A stretch of DNA of 64,000 bases, taken from the NCBI RefSeq assembly GCF_002105155.1, contig NW_019028991.1, positions 248,001 through 312,000 of the forward strand, read 5' to 3'. This document shows, piece after piece, positions 1-10,034 of the stretch (its first letter is position 1; every line of letters begins with the position of its first letter). The notes beneath the pieces were generated by a model, which worked only from the letters and a program-made list of their open reading frames with translations, was not told the origin of the DNA and did not search any database. Made by a program: the position numbers and the translations under genes. This DNA comes from Lobosporangium transversale. Taxonomy: Eukaryota > Mortierellomycota > Mortierellomycetes > Mortierellales > Mortierellaceae.

Positions 1-1653
1 AATAAATTGAGAGCTATAGGAGAGCAAGATCCCTACTATGTTCATGATCTCATTTGGACAGCTGAAGAGGAGAAGCAACTTGTCCGGATATTCGATCTGA
101 AAATCCTTTCCTGGATCGGAGTCATGTGTATGTCTCCAACTCGACAAGGGCTTTTTTTTTTTGTTCATTTACTGAATACATAGTATCAACACTAACAAAA
201 CTGCTCCTTTTTTTTCAGTCTTTTTCCTCCAGTTAGATCGTGGTAATATGTCCAACGCACTCACAGATAACTTGATGGTCGATATTGGTGTGGATCTCAA
301 CACCATCACACTCGGTACCGCAATCTTCGTTCTCTTCTTTTGTTTTTTTGAAATCCCCTCCAATATGATCATTCGTCGTGTGGGTCCTCACCGTTGGATC
401 CCTCTCCTAATGGTCCTCTGGGGCCTTGCCACAGCCACTCAGATGTTCATCAAAGATCGAGTCTCTTATTTCATCACTCGTGCCCTTGTCGGGACTTTCG
501 AAGCGGGTTATATCCCTGGCATTGCCATCTATCTGACAACATATTATAAACGTGAAGAAATGGCTTTAAGGCTATCAATCTTTTGGAGCACGCTTGCGAT
601 TGCCAGCTCATGCGCGGGCATCTTATCTTATTTTATCTTGCATATGCGTGGGATCGCCGGCTTAGAAGGGTGGAAATGGTTGTTTTTGATCGAAGGTGTT
701 GCAACGGTCTTTGTTGGCATTTTATCTTTCTTCATCTTGCCTGAAGGTCCCACAGCTACTAGGGGTTACCTTCGCTTTGCTGGTTATCTCACAGAACGCC
801 AAGAACTTATTGCAATCACTCGGTTGATTCGTGATGATCCATCCAAGGCGGATCCTTCAAAAAAGGTTGTCCCCAAAGCCGATATCTGGCGTGCAGTCCG
901 TTCTCCCCGTATCTGGCCCCATATATTGATCGGATTCTTTGGTTTACTCCCTTCGGTCCCTCTTCAGGGCTTTGCACCCTTGATCTTGAAGATGCTTGGA
1001 TTCAGTGCTCTGAAAACCAACCTGATGGCCATCCCCGGTTACCTTCTCAGTTTGATCATCATGTCTGCAGTTTCTTATTCTTCGGACCGATTTAAGGAAC
1101 GCGCTTTCCATGGTGCATTCGCGACAGTGTATTATGCGTGCTGTGTCGCTGGGCTGGCTCTGCTGCCTTTGGGCACAAACAAGATCAACTTATATATCTG
1201 TCTAATTTTTAGCATGGGTGGAAGCACATGCTGGCATCCAGTTAACGTAAGTCACATTGATGCCAATTACTCAACCGATAACAGAAAAAAAAAGTGACCT
1301 TATTTTATTATCATTATTATTAGGCTGCCTGGATTGCTGGTAATACTGCACCGGTGGGTAAGCGCACGATTGCGCTAGCCATGTATATCATGTCTGTCAA
1401 TCTCACAGCTATTGTTGGTACGAGCGTCTTCCGTGCCGAGGACGCACCTCGCTTTATCAAAGGCATGTGGGTCCTTTTCGGCTCACTTATCATCACTATA
1501 TCACTCTTCATTTTTCAAAGATACTATCTTATTTATATTAACAAGAAGCGTGCCAGGACCACTAAGGATTGGACCACTGACGATTGGAAACATTATAACA
1601 AGACCACTAAAGATGTTGGTGACGAACGCCTGGACTTTGTCTATTATTATTAA
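1..1653 (+). CDS. MFS permease, Dal5/Tna1-like (anion:cation symporter family), 5'-truncated
   Basis: Membrane transporter of the fungal allantoate/nicotinate/pantothenate permease family; probable substrate is a small organic anion taken up with protons at the plasma membrane. Exons: 1-127 (open from the window edge, start codon outside), 219-1246, 1324-1653. Both introns are GT-AG, the first with a CTAAC branch-like motif, and phase is kept across both. The visible part is 494 residues. It has the family motif LDRGNMSNA after the first membrane segment, then ARALVGTFEAGYIPG-like TM4/5 sequence (seen as RALVGTFEAGYIPG), about 12 hydrophobic segments and a basic cytoplasmic tail ending FVYYY. 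The family is clear; the substrate cannot be told from sequence. It converges on the next gene with a 165-base spacer. Confidence 0.9.
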
Positions 1654-1818
1654 AAAGATGGCTTTTAATCTCATTTTCATCCCCTTTCCCCTTTCTCCCT
1701 TTGTAATAGATATAATAAATGCAAATGAGACATCTTTTTATATGATGCGTTTTGAGGGAGGAAGTTTTCTTTATGTACATTTTTTTTTCTTATCTATATT
1801 TTTACACAATGTTTTATG

Positions 1819-2734
1819 CTATGCTCTCGGGATCGCCCTTGGGTCACCTGTAATAGTTGAGCGTTTATGATGGTCCTTTCGACCAATTCTCTGTCTTTCA
1901 CCGCCATGGCCATTGGCACCAAAAAATCGCCCCTGGGCTTTATCCCGCGGCTTTGGCTGCTCAATATTATGAAGAGAACCTTCTCCCGTAGGAAAGGCTA
2001 TTGTACGACCCCTGCCATCACTAATACTATTACCATCGTCATTGCTACCGCTGCTGCCTCTCCTGCCATTGGCATGTATGCCAGACCCAGTAGCACTACC
2101 AGCGTTAGAATTCAAGGATGTACCATCAGGTTTATCCTTTTGTATTCTGTCCCGGTTCTGATCACCTCCATGATCGATACTGCTGTTACGGTTCCTTTCT
2201 TGATGCGCGGGCACTTCTTTCTCATAGCAAAGACGTGTTATGGCCCCATCACTACTCCTACTTAAAATCTTGGCTGCTCTCATAAATTCGCCTCGAATCG
2301 TGAACAAACTATAACGATCAACAGGTCGTCCAACATTGTGATCAAGTTCTAAATATATATATGACACAAACCAAGCAATAGAAAGGTAACGTCAGCATGA
2401 ATTTCAAATAGGAAAATAAAAAAGTAATATTTTGAGGACTTTAATGTTACCAAAGGGATCCTCGATACAGAAAAGATATCTGTTTTTGACGAAAGGCTTG
2501 AAATCTGTAGCCGGATGTATGTCCGATTGTTCAGATGGAATAGCGTCAGTTTCTTGTGTTTCAGCTTGCAACGTTGCTGTATCAGTAGACGCAGATGATT
2601 GCACATGTTGCTGATTCTGATTCTGATGCTGATGTAGTTGTTGTTGCTGTTGTTGCTGAGGTAGAATGTGCTAATAAAATAATTCAAGGAAGGTGTAAAG
2701 AAAGTATTAGTCCATCTGCAAATGAGCCAAACTC

Positions 2735-2770
<36 letters not shown>

Positions 2771-3108
2771 AAAAGTAGTGGTTTTTGTTCTCACTTACAT
2801 CTTTGGTCCATTCTTTGGCTTCCTTCGTCAAGAGTCCACCACTACGGATGCTGACTACATGCGTGGCATATCGAAATTCGCTAGCAAAGTACTTGAAGAA
2901 CTCGTAGAGCAGCTCTCCTACCGATTGATTCATTGCCTCGGGCGTCGGTTGCCAATACCGGCTTAGATTTGGAATATCCTCAAAAAAGTATCGATTGAAC
3001 CCCTGACAATCCCAATACGGGACCTTCCCATTTCCTACAACGATCGATTGGAGGTTGGGCAAGACTCCACGTCGTTGAAGAAGGTGAATCACTAGTAGCA
3101 CATAAGCG

Positions 3109-3153
<45 letters not shown>

Positions 3154-3713
3154 GAAAGTAGCGTTTATCATGTGATTATTACTGTCGATAATGAACAAAC
3201 ATTGACTCCAATGTTAAGAGAGTCTTAATCAGAAACATACCTGGATAACGATCCTGTATAAGGGTTGTTGATCTTCCTGCGTTTCGCCCAGGTCTTGACG
3301 ACGACAACAATATCTCGAAGACGTGGGTCAATTCTACAGTAAGCTCTTAATAGTCGTGTATTCCAGATTGCTAGATCATTCTGATATCCAATGTCGCATG
3401 CAATTCCATTAATATGGTTTAATTTCACGATAGGAACACGAGCTCGCTTCAGCTGCAGAATGTTTTCAAATTCGCTGTCCTTCTCTAACCGGTCTCCTAT
3501 CCGCTCCACAAATTCTACTGGAGAGACCTCTTCCTCTCCTTCTTTTGCATTCAAAAACACACAGACATCCATATCTGCATTCGCAAGCGCTAGCCCATTC
3601 CCAGAAGATCCGAATGGCAATACCTCCGCCTCATCAAACACCTCATTAGCGATTTCAGATAGCCTAACCATTTAGTACAAAAAAAGGCTTATCAGAATCT
3701 CGTCTTAATGCTT

Positions 3714-3753
<40 letters not shown>

Positions 3754-5419
3754 AAAAAGCCAACCTTTTGAGCAGTGCAAGCTTTCGAGTCTCTTCTTCA
3801 GGCTTGGGCATGAGATTATGACACAAACTTTTAGCGTCCCGTGTAATTACATCAAAAGCATGGGCAGAAGGGCGATAGGGGTCGTATTTTCTGTCAGAGT
3901 AAAAATCAATATCTTTGACAGAAAACGGAACTTTCTCAACTGAAGGCTCAAAGCTTGATTCTGGGCCGCTCATTGATGGGTTCTTGAACCGAGTTTCCAA
4001 AAAATTTGAGCGACGGTGACCAACTGGGGCCACTCCTGCTAGAGAAGAAAAGGAGGAAGAGGACTCGCTGCCTACACTTGTTTCGTGCTCGCCTTTATTG
4101 GCTTGGATTTGATCCACAGCAATAACAGGAGGAAATGATGGGATTGACTCTGGTTGTAGCTGCGTCTGCATTCGCGATTGCGTCTCAGGAGGATTGTTGA
4201 GAGAAATGCGACGTAATTGATTCTGCATATCCTTAAATTGCGCTTCCTCAATCTCCTGTACAGTCACTCCAGAGAGGGGTCGTAGATGCTTTTGGCTGAC
4301 GGCCTCAAGGTCGAGCTGGGAGCTGCCATTGGCAGTATTGTCGTTTTTGAACAAGAGCTTGTTGATTTGGGATTCAATATCTTTGATTTGATCCTGCTGT
4401 TCTACACTTGAAGCATGTAGTCGTTGGTCCGTAGGAACCGGAACGTGGCTATGGCTTACATCCTGCGAGGAAGCTGGCAATGGCGACTGGGTATACCCTT
4501 GATGATGATGTAGAGGATGTTGTGGGATGGGTTGAAACGAGTGGACTTGTTGCATATGCTGTTGCGGTTGCTGATGAAGCATCTGCTGATGCAGAAACAT
4601 TTGCTGGCGCTGGTGAAACTGCTGTTGCTGAAATGGCGCTTGGAAGGGTCCTCCTGGTACGGGATGCATAGGGAAATGCCCAAATTCAGAAGGTGGTGTC
4701 ATCCTGCCCATATGCATAAAGTGACCTGGGCCTGAAACTCTGTTTGGCCCACCAAAATCGCTGTCGAGACCAGGAGGAATATGGCCGCTGGCCATGTTGA
4801 GCATTGGTGGAGGGGGATGTTGCTGGTTCGTAAGCAGCTGGGTTCCCTCCTGTCTAACTTGAGGAGAGTCCACATTATGTAATCTATCAATGGGTGACTG
4901 CTGCCGTTCCTCCAGTACATGTCCAAGGTGAATATCAGGCTCTGCCGTCGATCCATCTACCATTAAATGAGGACTGAAGGGAGCTTGGATGACTGGTCGA
5001 CCATCACCATGTTGAGCTGGATGTTTTAACTGTCCTGTAGCCATCTGTGACGAATCAGCGCCATGCGTATGATGAGGTTGATGAAAGGGTTGATTGTACA
5101 ACTGATGGTGTTGATGGTACTGACGATGCTGATGATACAATTGCTGCTGCTGTACTTGGTTCTGCTGCATTAGCTGGATCATATTTAGGTGCATATATGA
5201 TGGAAAAGGAGAGTGTGATCGGATTCCGTTCCCAAAGACAATCTCGTGCTCTGATGGTCCTCCAGAAAGACCTGATAGTGCCATACCATGTTGCTGGTCT
5301 GAGGCCTGCTCCTGGCTCTGATCAGTACCAGACGATGGGAGAATCGTCTGATGTTGTTGCGGCTGTCGTTGTGTATCGTAGAGCGAAGGTTGCATTTCTG
5401 CTCTGCTAATTTTGTTCAA
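1819..5419 (-). CDS. Cid1-family terminal uridylyltransferase / cytoplasmic poly(A) polymerase-like
   Basis: Adds non-templated nucleotides, most likely U, to RNA 3' ends and so marks mRNAs for decay. Five exons: 5419-3765, 3663-3241, 3111-2799, 2670-2451, 2348-1819; phases fit throughout, giving 1046 residues. The first ~550 residues are low-complexity and rich in Q, H and P. The nucleotidyltransferase core follows: FGSSGNGLALANADMDVCV supplies the two metal-binding Asp (about 582 and 584) and GIACDIGYQND the third (about 642). The exon 2/3 join gives LSSYAYVLLVIHLLQRRG of the central domain, and the exon 4/5 join gives CIEDPFELDHNVGR, the Cid1-type PAP-associated signature. The C-tail is rich in N, S and G. 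Three of four introns hold A tracts of 30 or more on the coding strand, and intron 2 ends in one. A second ATG lies at 5395. Family is certain; U versus A preference is inferred. Confidence 0.9.
3113..3153 (-). repeat. T11-A30 hybrid tract forming the 3' splice site of TUTase intron 2
   Basis: On the + strand this is 30 T followed by 11 A. On the coding strand the intron therefore ends T11-A30-G and the exon begins at 3111 with CTACGC. The join gives LSSYAYVLL, conserved in the family, so the AG at the end of the A run is the acceptor. No other AG in the intron restores this reading. Confidence 0.85.
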
Positions 5420-5947
5420 CTATGGGGTTGGTAAAATTCTGCTCTTGCAGCTGTTAAGGCTTTAGCGACAGATTTCTGTGTAGGGATGACGTCAAGAGGC
5501 CCCGATGCTGGGATCAAATCGCTTTCGAGCACGTTTTACGTTCCTCCTTTCGTTTCCTTATCCTCCTGAGTATTGAGGACTTGGGTTGCCAGAAAGATTT
5601 TGTCGATGTTCTTGTATTCAAAGCATGGAGTTACATTGGAATGGTGGTGTGTGCTCCCATCCTTTCCATGCTGTCTGTGAGACTGATGCGCAAAGCCACA
5701 CTCAAACACCCTACCCAATAGAATGATTTGTTGTGTGACTACTGCAACTATTCATTTTACTTGACTACATCTATTGACTCCTACGCCGCGTTACTGGATT
5801 AACCTGAAGCAGAGACTTTTAATGACCAGCGACGAGAATTAAATTGAATGAATATGAATATGTACATTAAAAAAAAAAAAAAAAAAAAAGAAATGGACAA
5901 GAGGCTAAAAGCTTTTTTATTGTATCAAGAACAAAATGTCATTTCAT
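5420..5947. other. Spacer between S11 and the TUTase gene
   Basis: Both flanking genes lie on the minus strand, so this holds the S11 3' end and the TUTase promoter and leader. An A21 tract (5869-5889) lies just beyond the S11 stop. A 60-codon open frame at 5536-5718 shows no family resemblance. A perfect CRE palindrome is at 5487-5494. Confidence 0.6.
5487..5494. promoter_or_regulatory. CRE palindrome TGACGTCA upstream of the TUTase gene
   Basis: Exact 8-bp CRE, the classic site of ATF/CREB/Atf1 bZIP dimers, 68 bp upstream of the TUTase start codon. Two Atf1-type bZIP genes are in this window. Function is inferred from the motif and its position only; one chance copy in 64 kb is quite possible. 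Confidence 0.4.
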
Positions 5948-7313
5948 TTAGAACTTGGCAAAGTTCTTGGCACCCTTGACGATCTTCTTCTGGACTTTGA
6001 GGACGTTGAAGCGGACAGTCTTAGAGAGGGGACGGCACTGGCCAACAGTAACAGAGTCACCCTGCTGAACTCCAATGAAGCAAGGCGAGATGTGAGCAGC
6101 CAAGTTCTATAATTTCATTTATTTAATATAGGATAAAATCAATCGTGGTTAATCATCAGTATCCAATATAGAACTCCACGGTTAACATAGAAGAAACTAA
6201 CAGGAAAAAAAATCAAGTCATTTAATTTACCTTGTGGCGCTTCTCATAACGGTTGTACTTGGAGATGAAGTGGAGATACTCGCGACGAATGATGATAGTG
6301 CGCTTCATCTTGGTCGAGATGATCTCGCCAGAGAGAATACGACCACGGATGGAAACATCACCGGTGAAGGGACACTTCTTGTCAATGTAATGACCCTCGA
6401 TGGCCTCCTTGGGGGTCTTAAAGCCAAGACCAACATCCTTGTACCAGCGGCTGTTCTTGCCAGCCTTCTTGCCAACGACCTTGGCGTTTTGGAAGATACC
6501 CTGCTGCTTCTGGAAAGCCTTCTCAATCTAGTGAATAGGAACAAAAAGTAAAGGATTCCAAAAGAGATTGTTGAGAAATCTATACCAATGCCGAAATATA
6601 TATAAAAAAGAGAAGACAGGAGGTATTTTTCTTTGTTCGGCTGATAAGGATCAACAAGTCGAAAAGATTTCGTTGAAGCTGAAGTGAGGAATTGACGCGA
6701 AGACCCATTTAGTGAAATAAAAAAGCCCTGTGTGAAGAGCGTTGAGTTGAGAAATCGACAGTGATTTTTCTGATCCAAAAGTTAACATCGTCCTGAAGTG
6801 GGGGTTTTTTTTTTTTTTTTTTTTTTTCGTCAATGGTCTTCGCGTCGAATTAACAAGTCTAGTTATCTTGTACTGTTAACGTGAAGAACTTATTTTTGAT
6901 TCCACGAGTGTTTGATGATTGCCAACATTTAGCTGAAAGCTTGGTTGGTGCAAATTGAGCTCAATGACAGATCATATTGAATGAATTTCAAAAATGCATG
7001 ATCAAGATGTTGAACTACATGAAAATGTCCTTCAGCTTTGGACGATCATTTTAATGGTCGAAATGTTGCATGAATCAAAATCTTAGGTGGATGTGGACAA
7101 CTGTATTCTTCTTGATCATGCAAAATGTCATAATTCTGCTCCTTTGATTCTTTCCATGTGCCGTCCCGGAATGATCAATTTCCAAATCCTGATTATTATT
7201 GTTGGATATTTTATTCTTCGTTGCACATGGTGTGATGATGCCACTTTTGTTTGTTTTCCATGGTTAAATCACCTCCCCCTCCCCTACTTCACAAGACGCA
7301 CCTGCTCAGACAT
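5948..7313 (-). CDS. RPS11: 40S ribosomal protein S11 (uS17)
   Basis: Structural protein of the small ribosomal subunit. Exons: 7313-7302 (only ATG TCT GAG CAG), 6527-6231, 6106-5948; 155 residues, the normal family length. The mature start reads [12 protein letters not shown]; exon 2 carries [17 protein letters not shown] and KMKRTIIVRREYLH, and exon 3 [20 protein letters not shown] and [12 protein letters not shown], all diagnostic of uS17. The first intron (774 nt) follows a 12-nt coding micro-exon with a GTGCGT donor, as is common in fungal ribosomal protein genes. It holds a T23 tract (6805-6827) and I saw no box C/D snoRNA on the host strand. The micro-exon was chosen because it restores the conserved N-terminus and phase. 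Confidence 0.93.
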
Positions 7314-7484
7314 GATGAATAGTTGGCGAAAAAGGATGTACAAAGCTGGCCGCTGACGGATTTTTGTTATTTGCAAAATCTCGAAAATTTCTAATCCATG
7401 TGATTGGCTGTTGCGCCAGCCACTCCTAGGTTTATTCTATACCCTTAAGTATACCTTAAAATCGTCTAGACTGTCAAGCTTTCA

Positions 7485-7925
7485 CTATGTTCTTCGCTGC
7501 CACACGTCGCTCATAGTTTGAGTCGTAGGCAACGACGATGCCTTCGTTACTTTCCGGTCAGGATGAGACTGAAGCCACAGTGTGAGCTCGAAATTGACAC
7601 GGTCAAGATCATTCTGGCCGCGAATGAACTCTTGATCCTCCGGGATATGAAGGTTAGGATCATGCACTTGTCGGGTCGCATCCGTTGTGTGTCTCATAGA
7701 CAGACGGATCCTTTGATTCCGAACTTGATTTTGCATATTGACAGCAGTGGCACTGGAGGCAGTTGTGCGCTGTTGGGGTTCTACCTTCGCTTGGCATTCC
7801 ATCTTTGGTGCCTTTGAGCCAGGGTTATTATCAGATAACCGTATTCGTACAAGGTCTTGATCTAGCGATGAAACAAGATGACTTCTGCTTTGTCTCTTAG
7901 TTTGCTTGTGGTTTCCTTGATTCAT
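7485..7925 (-). CDS. Hypothetical 146-residue ORF upstream of S11
   Basis: A single open frame on the same strand as S11 and RPB3, polar and rich in Q, R, S and T, starting MNQGNHKQTK. It has no membrane segment or recognisable domain. The C-terminal third (around NFELTLWLQSHPDRKV) looks more protein-like than the rest. A shorter open frame overlaps it on the other strand. It could be a lineage-specific gene, an unrecognised exon or chance. The rest of 7314-8266 shows nothing else convincing and should contain the S11 promoter and the RPB3 3' end. Confidence 0.3.
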   Translation of the reverse strand: MNQGNHKQTKRQSRSHLVSSLDQDLVRIRLSDNNPGSKAPKMECQAKVEPQQRTTASSATAVNMQNQVRNQRIRLSMRHTTDATRQVHDPNLHIPEDQEFIRGQNDLDRVNFELTLWLQSHPDRKVTKASSLPTTQTMSDVWQRRT

Positions 7926-8266
7926 GATGTGGTAAAATTTTATTCGCTGCGGGATGTGGTTTTTTTTTTCTGTGTATATGTGTGGTTACTAATGATGTTG
8001 AAAAGATGGGAAGTGTTCAGAAAAGCGATCGCGAGACCATGGCACTTTCCAGCCTTTTATAACCACAGCCAGCAGTAGCAAAGCAGGCAGGTCTTTTATA
8101 TTTAAAAGAAAAAGGATAGAAAAGAAAGGTGTCCGAACGACGCTATTTGTTATAGTATACATTTCTTTTATTAATAATATTTCTTGACACGCCTTTTCAT
8201 GAGGCAACAGGTTCCAAAAATAAACATCATGAGGGCTTTGCGTAAAATATAGTCATATTTTAATCT

Positions 8267-9449
8267 CTAATAACCCCAGCGTTGAGTGTCTTCTTTGAAT
8301 TCATCATCTAACTTAATCTGTAAACCTCCAAGCTTATCCTGCATAATAGTCATGGCGCGCAGAGCAACCTCTTCGGGCTTCATGCATCCAGACGTCTATA
8401 GTCAAACAAACAAATAAACAAAAAGACAACAGCTCAGAACGACGATAAGGCAATGCTAAGAAAAAAAAGTGGCATTGATGGCTTAAGAACGAACCTCCAC
8501 TTCCATATAGAACCGATCAGGCTTGGCGTTGTAGTCGAAAGGCTCATTAGGATCAACGGGTGTCTCCTCAGCGGCGTTCGAAGAAACAAACCACTCTGTT
8601 TTTTCATCCTCCTCAATCCAGTAGTGCGAATGTCTCAACTTGTTATAAGGATCGTATTCAAATGCAACACCATAAACAGGGCTCCATTTGGCATGCTCTT
8701 TAGCCACTCCTTTTTTCGCTACACACTTTAACTTTAGCTCTTGACCAGGTCTCATTTTGACAATCAAAATAGGATGCGCTTTGTCTAGGAGGAATGAAAG
8801 AAGATAAAGGTCGTCATGAACACTCGTCCAATCTTATCATTCATTTCCATATTATCATCATAAATCCTTCACTCTTACCATCCGATACAGGCTTGACAGC
8901 TTCATCACTACTGACAAGATCCAAGCTCGTAACTTGCCTGGTTTTATCAATTGTAGGATCATTCATATCATCGTAATCCACATTAACTTTAACATGGAGT
9001 GTCAACTCTACAGAACAATTGGGACAGTAAAGGGTGCAAGTACAGTCCTATTAATAATGATAATAATTGAATGGTAGAAATATTAGGCCACATTTATTTG
9101 AGGGAGAATGGCAAGCTTATACAAAAAAAAAAAAAAAAAAAAAACATACTCGTGTATACTGGATCCTGTCAACATCGAAACTTGTCAGAGGGATCATTCC
9201 CAAGCGATGTGCAATATACTCATCTGTTAATACTGTCGAATTGGTCTCAATCTCAACCATGTCGATTGCTATCATTTCAATGGGAAGGAAAAGATTAATG
9301 TTCTTCTTCTTAATCGAAGCATGAAAGTGGATCTGTAGATCCTTCTCAAAACCAAAACATAATAATATGACGACAATAATAACTTGATAGCATTATTTAC
9401 CCATTGTTGGGACCTCGGCAATCATGATACGTCTCAAGGCATTGGCGAC

Positions 9450-9485
<36 letters not shown>

Positions 9486-9688
9486 AGAGGAAAAATGTCA
9501 GGTCAGGCTTTAGACTTCATAGTGTTGTCCATACTGAGTAGTTGAAGTTGGTTTTTACATCTTTTCAAGTATGCTTCTGACATAAGCACAGATGTATACC
9601 TGAGATCTGTATTGCTGAGAACAAACTTCATGCTGTCCTTCTTAAGAGATCTGATGGACACTTCAGGTCCTCCATTGTACATATCCAT
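8267..9688 (-). CDS. RPB3: RNA polymerase II subunit RPB3
   Basis: Alpha-like subunit that dimerises with RPB11 to start Pol II assembly. Six exons: 9688-9600, 9450-9401, 9268-9150, 9047-8879, 8784-8495, 8395-8267; 281 residues with every phase consistent. Landmarks: [18 protein letters not shown] (alpha motif) built from exons 2 and 3; [13 protein letters not shown]; zinc-loop cysteines in [10 protein letters not shown]; and [20 protein letters not shown] followed by HAKWSPV. The protein is slightly shorter than the yeast subunit at the C-terminus. Intron 1 ends in A32-G, so the 3' splice site lies in a homopolymer; intron 3 begins GTATG followed by T22. It is divergent from GWT1 across 346 bp that should hold both promoters. 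Confidence 0.95.
9123..9144 (-). repeat. T22 tract extending the 5' splice site of RPB3 intron 3
   Basis: The coding strand reads ACACGA then GTATG followed by 22 T, so the donor consensus runs straight into the tract. The exon 3/4 join reads RIQYTRDCTCTL, fixing the donor at 9149/9148. Confidence 0.8.
9452..9483 (-). repeat. A32 tract forming the 3' splice site of RPB3 intron 1
   Basis: The coding strand reads CCTCTGC, then 32 A, then G, then the exon TGTCGCC at 9450. The join gives [12 protein letters not shown], the conserved alpha motif. It looks like an ordinary pyrimidine-CAG acceptor whose single A has become 32. Confidence 0.85.
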
Positions 9689-10034
9689 GGTTTCAACTAT
9701 AAAGTAAATTTCATAAATCGATAGTTGCTGACTGGTCCTTGTTATTTTATCCGAAATAAGGTCGCTTTAGTTGGTATCGCACTGCTGCTGCTGTTGGTTT
9801 TCTTCTCAACAGCATTAGTTGTGAAGAATCAAAATGTGGATGAGGCGTTCGTTTTTATAAATGTGCTGCGAGTTGTCACATGATGCGTTATTAAAAAATC
9901 GCAAGTGCTACATTGGGAGATTCTGTAGTTGGCGCGCGCACAGTTGCATTGAAGTTCTCCCATTTTACCTTCACATCTAACCTTTTTATATTTTCATTGC
10001 TTCAAACATTCCATCACATTATTATTTGGTCTGC

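Noticed and set aside
5047-5409. Plus-strand open frames opposite the TUTase N-terminal exon
   Set aside because: They are antisense shadows of CAG/CAT-rich coding sequence; the minus frame is supported by family motifs and splicing.
6528-7301. Intronic snoRNA in S11
   Set aside because: TGATGA-like C boxes occur only on the opposite strand and without a well-spaced D box.
7087-7356. 89-residue plus-strand open frame
   Set aside because: It lies in the S11 first intron and over its first exon, opposite strand, with no domain; the S11 micro-exon explains part of it.
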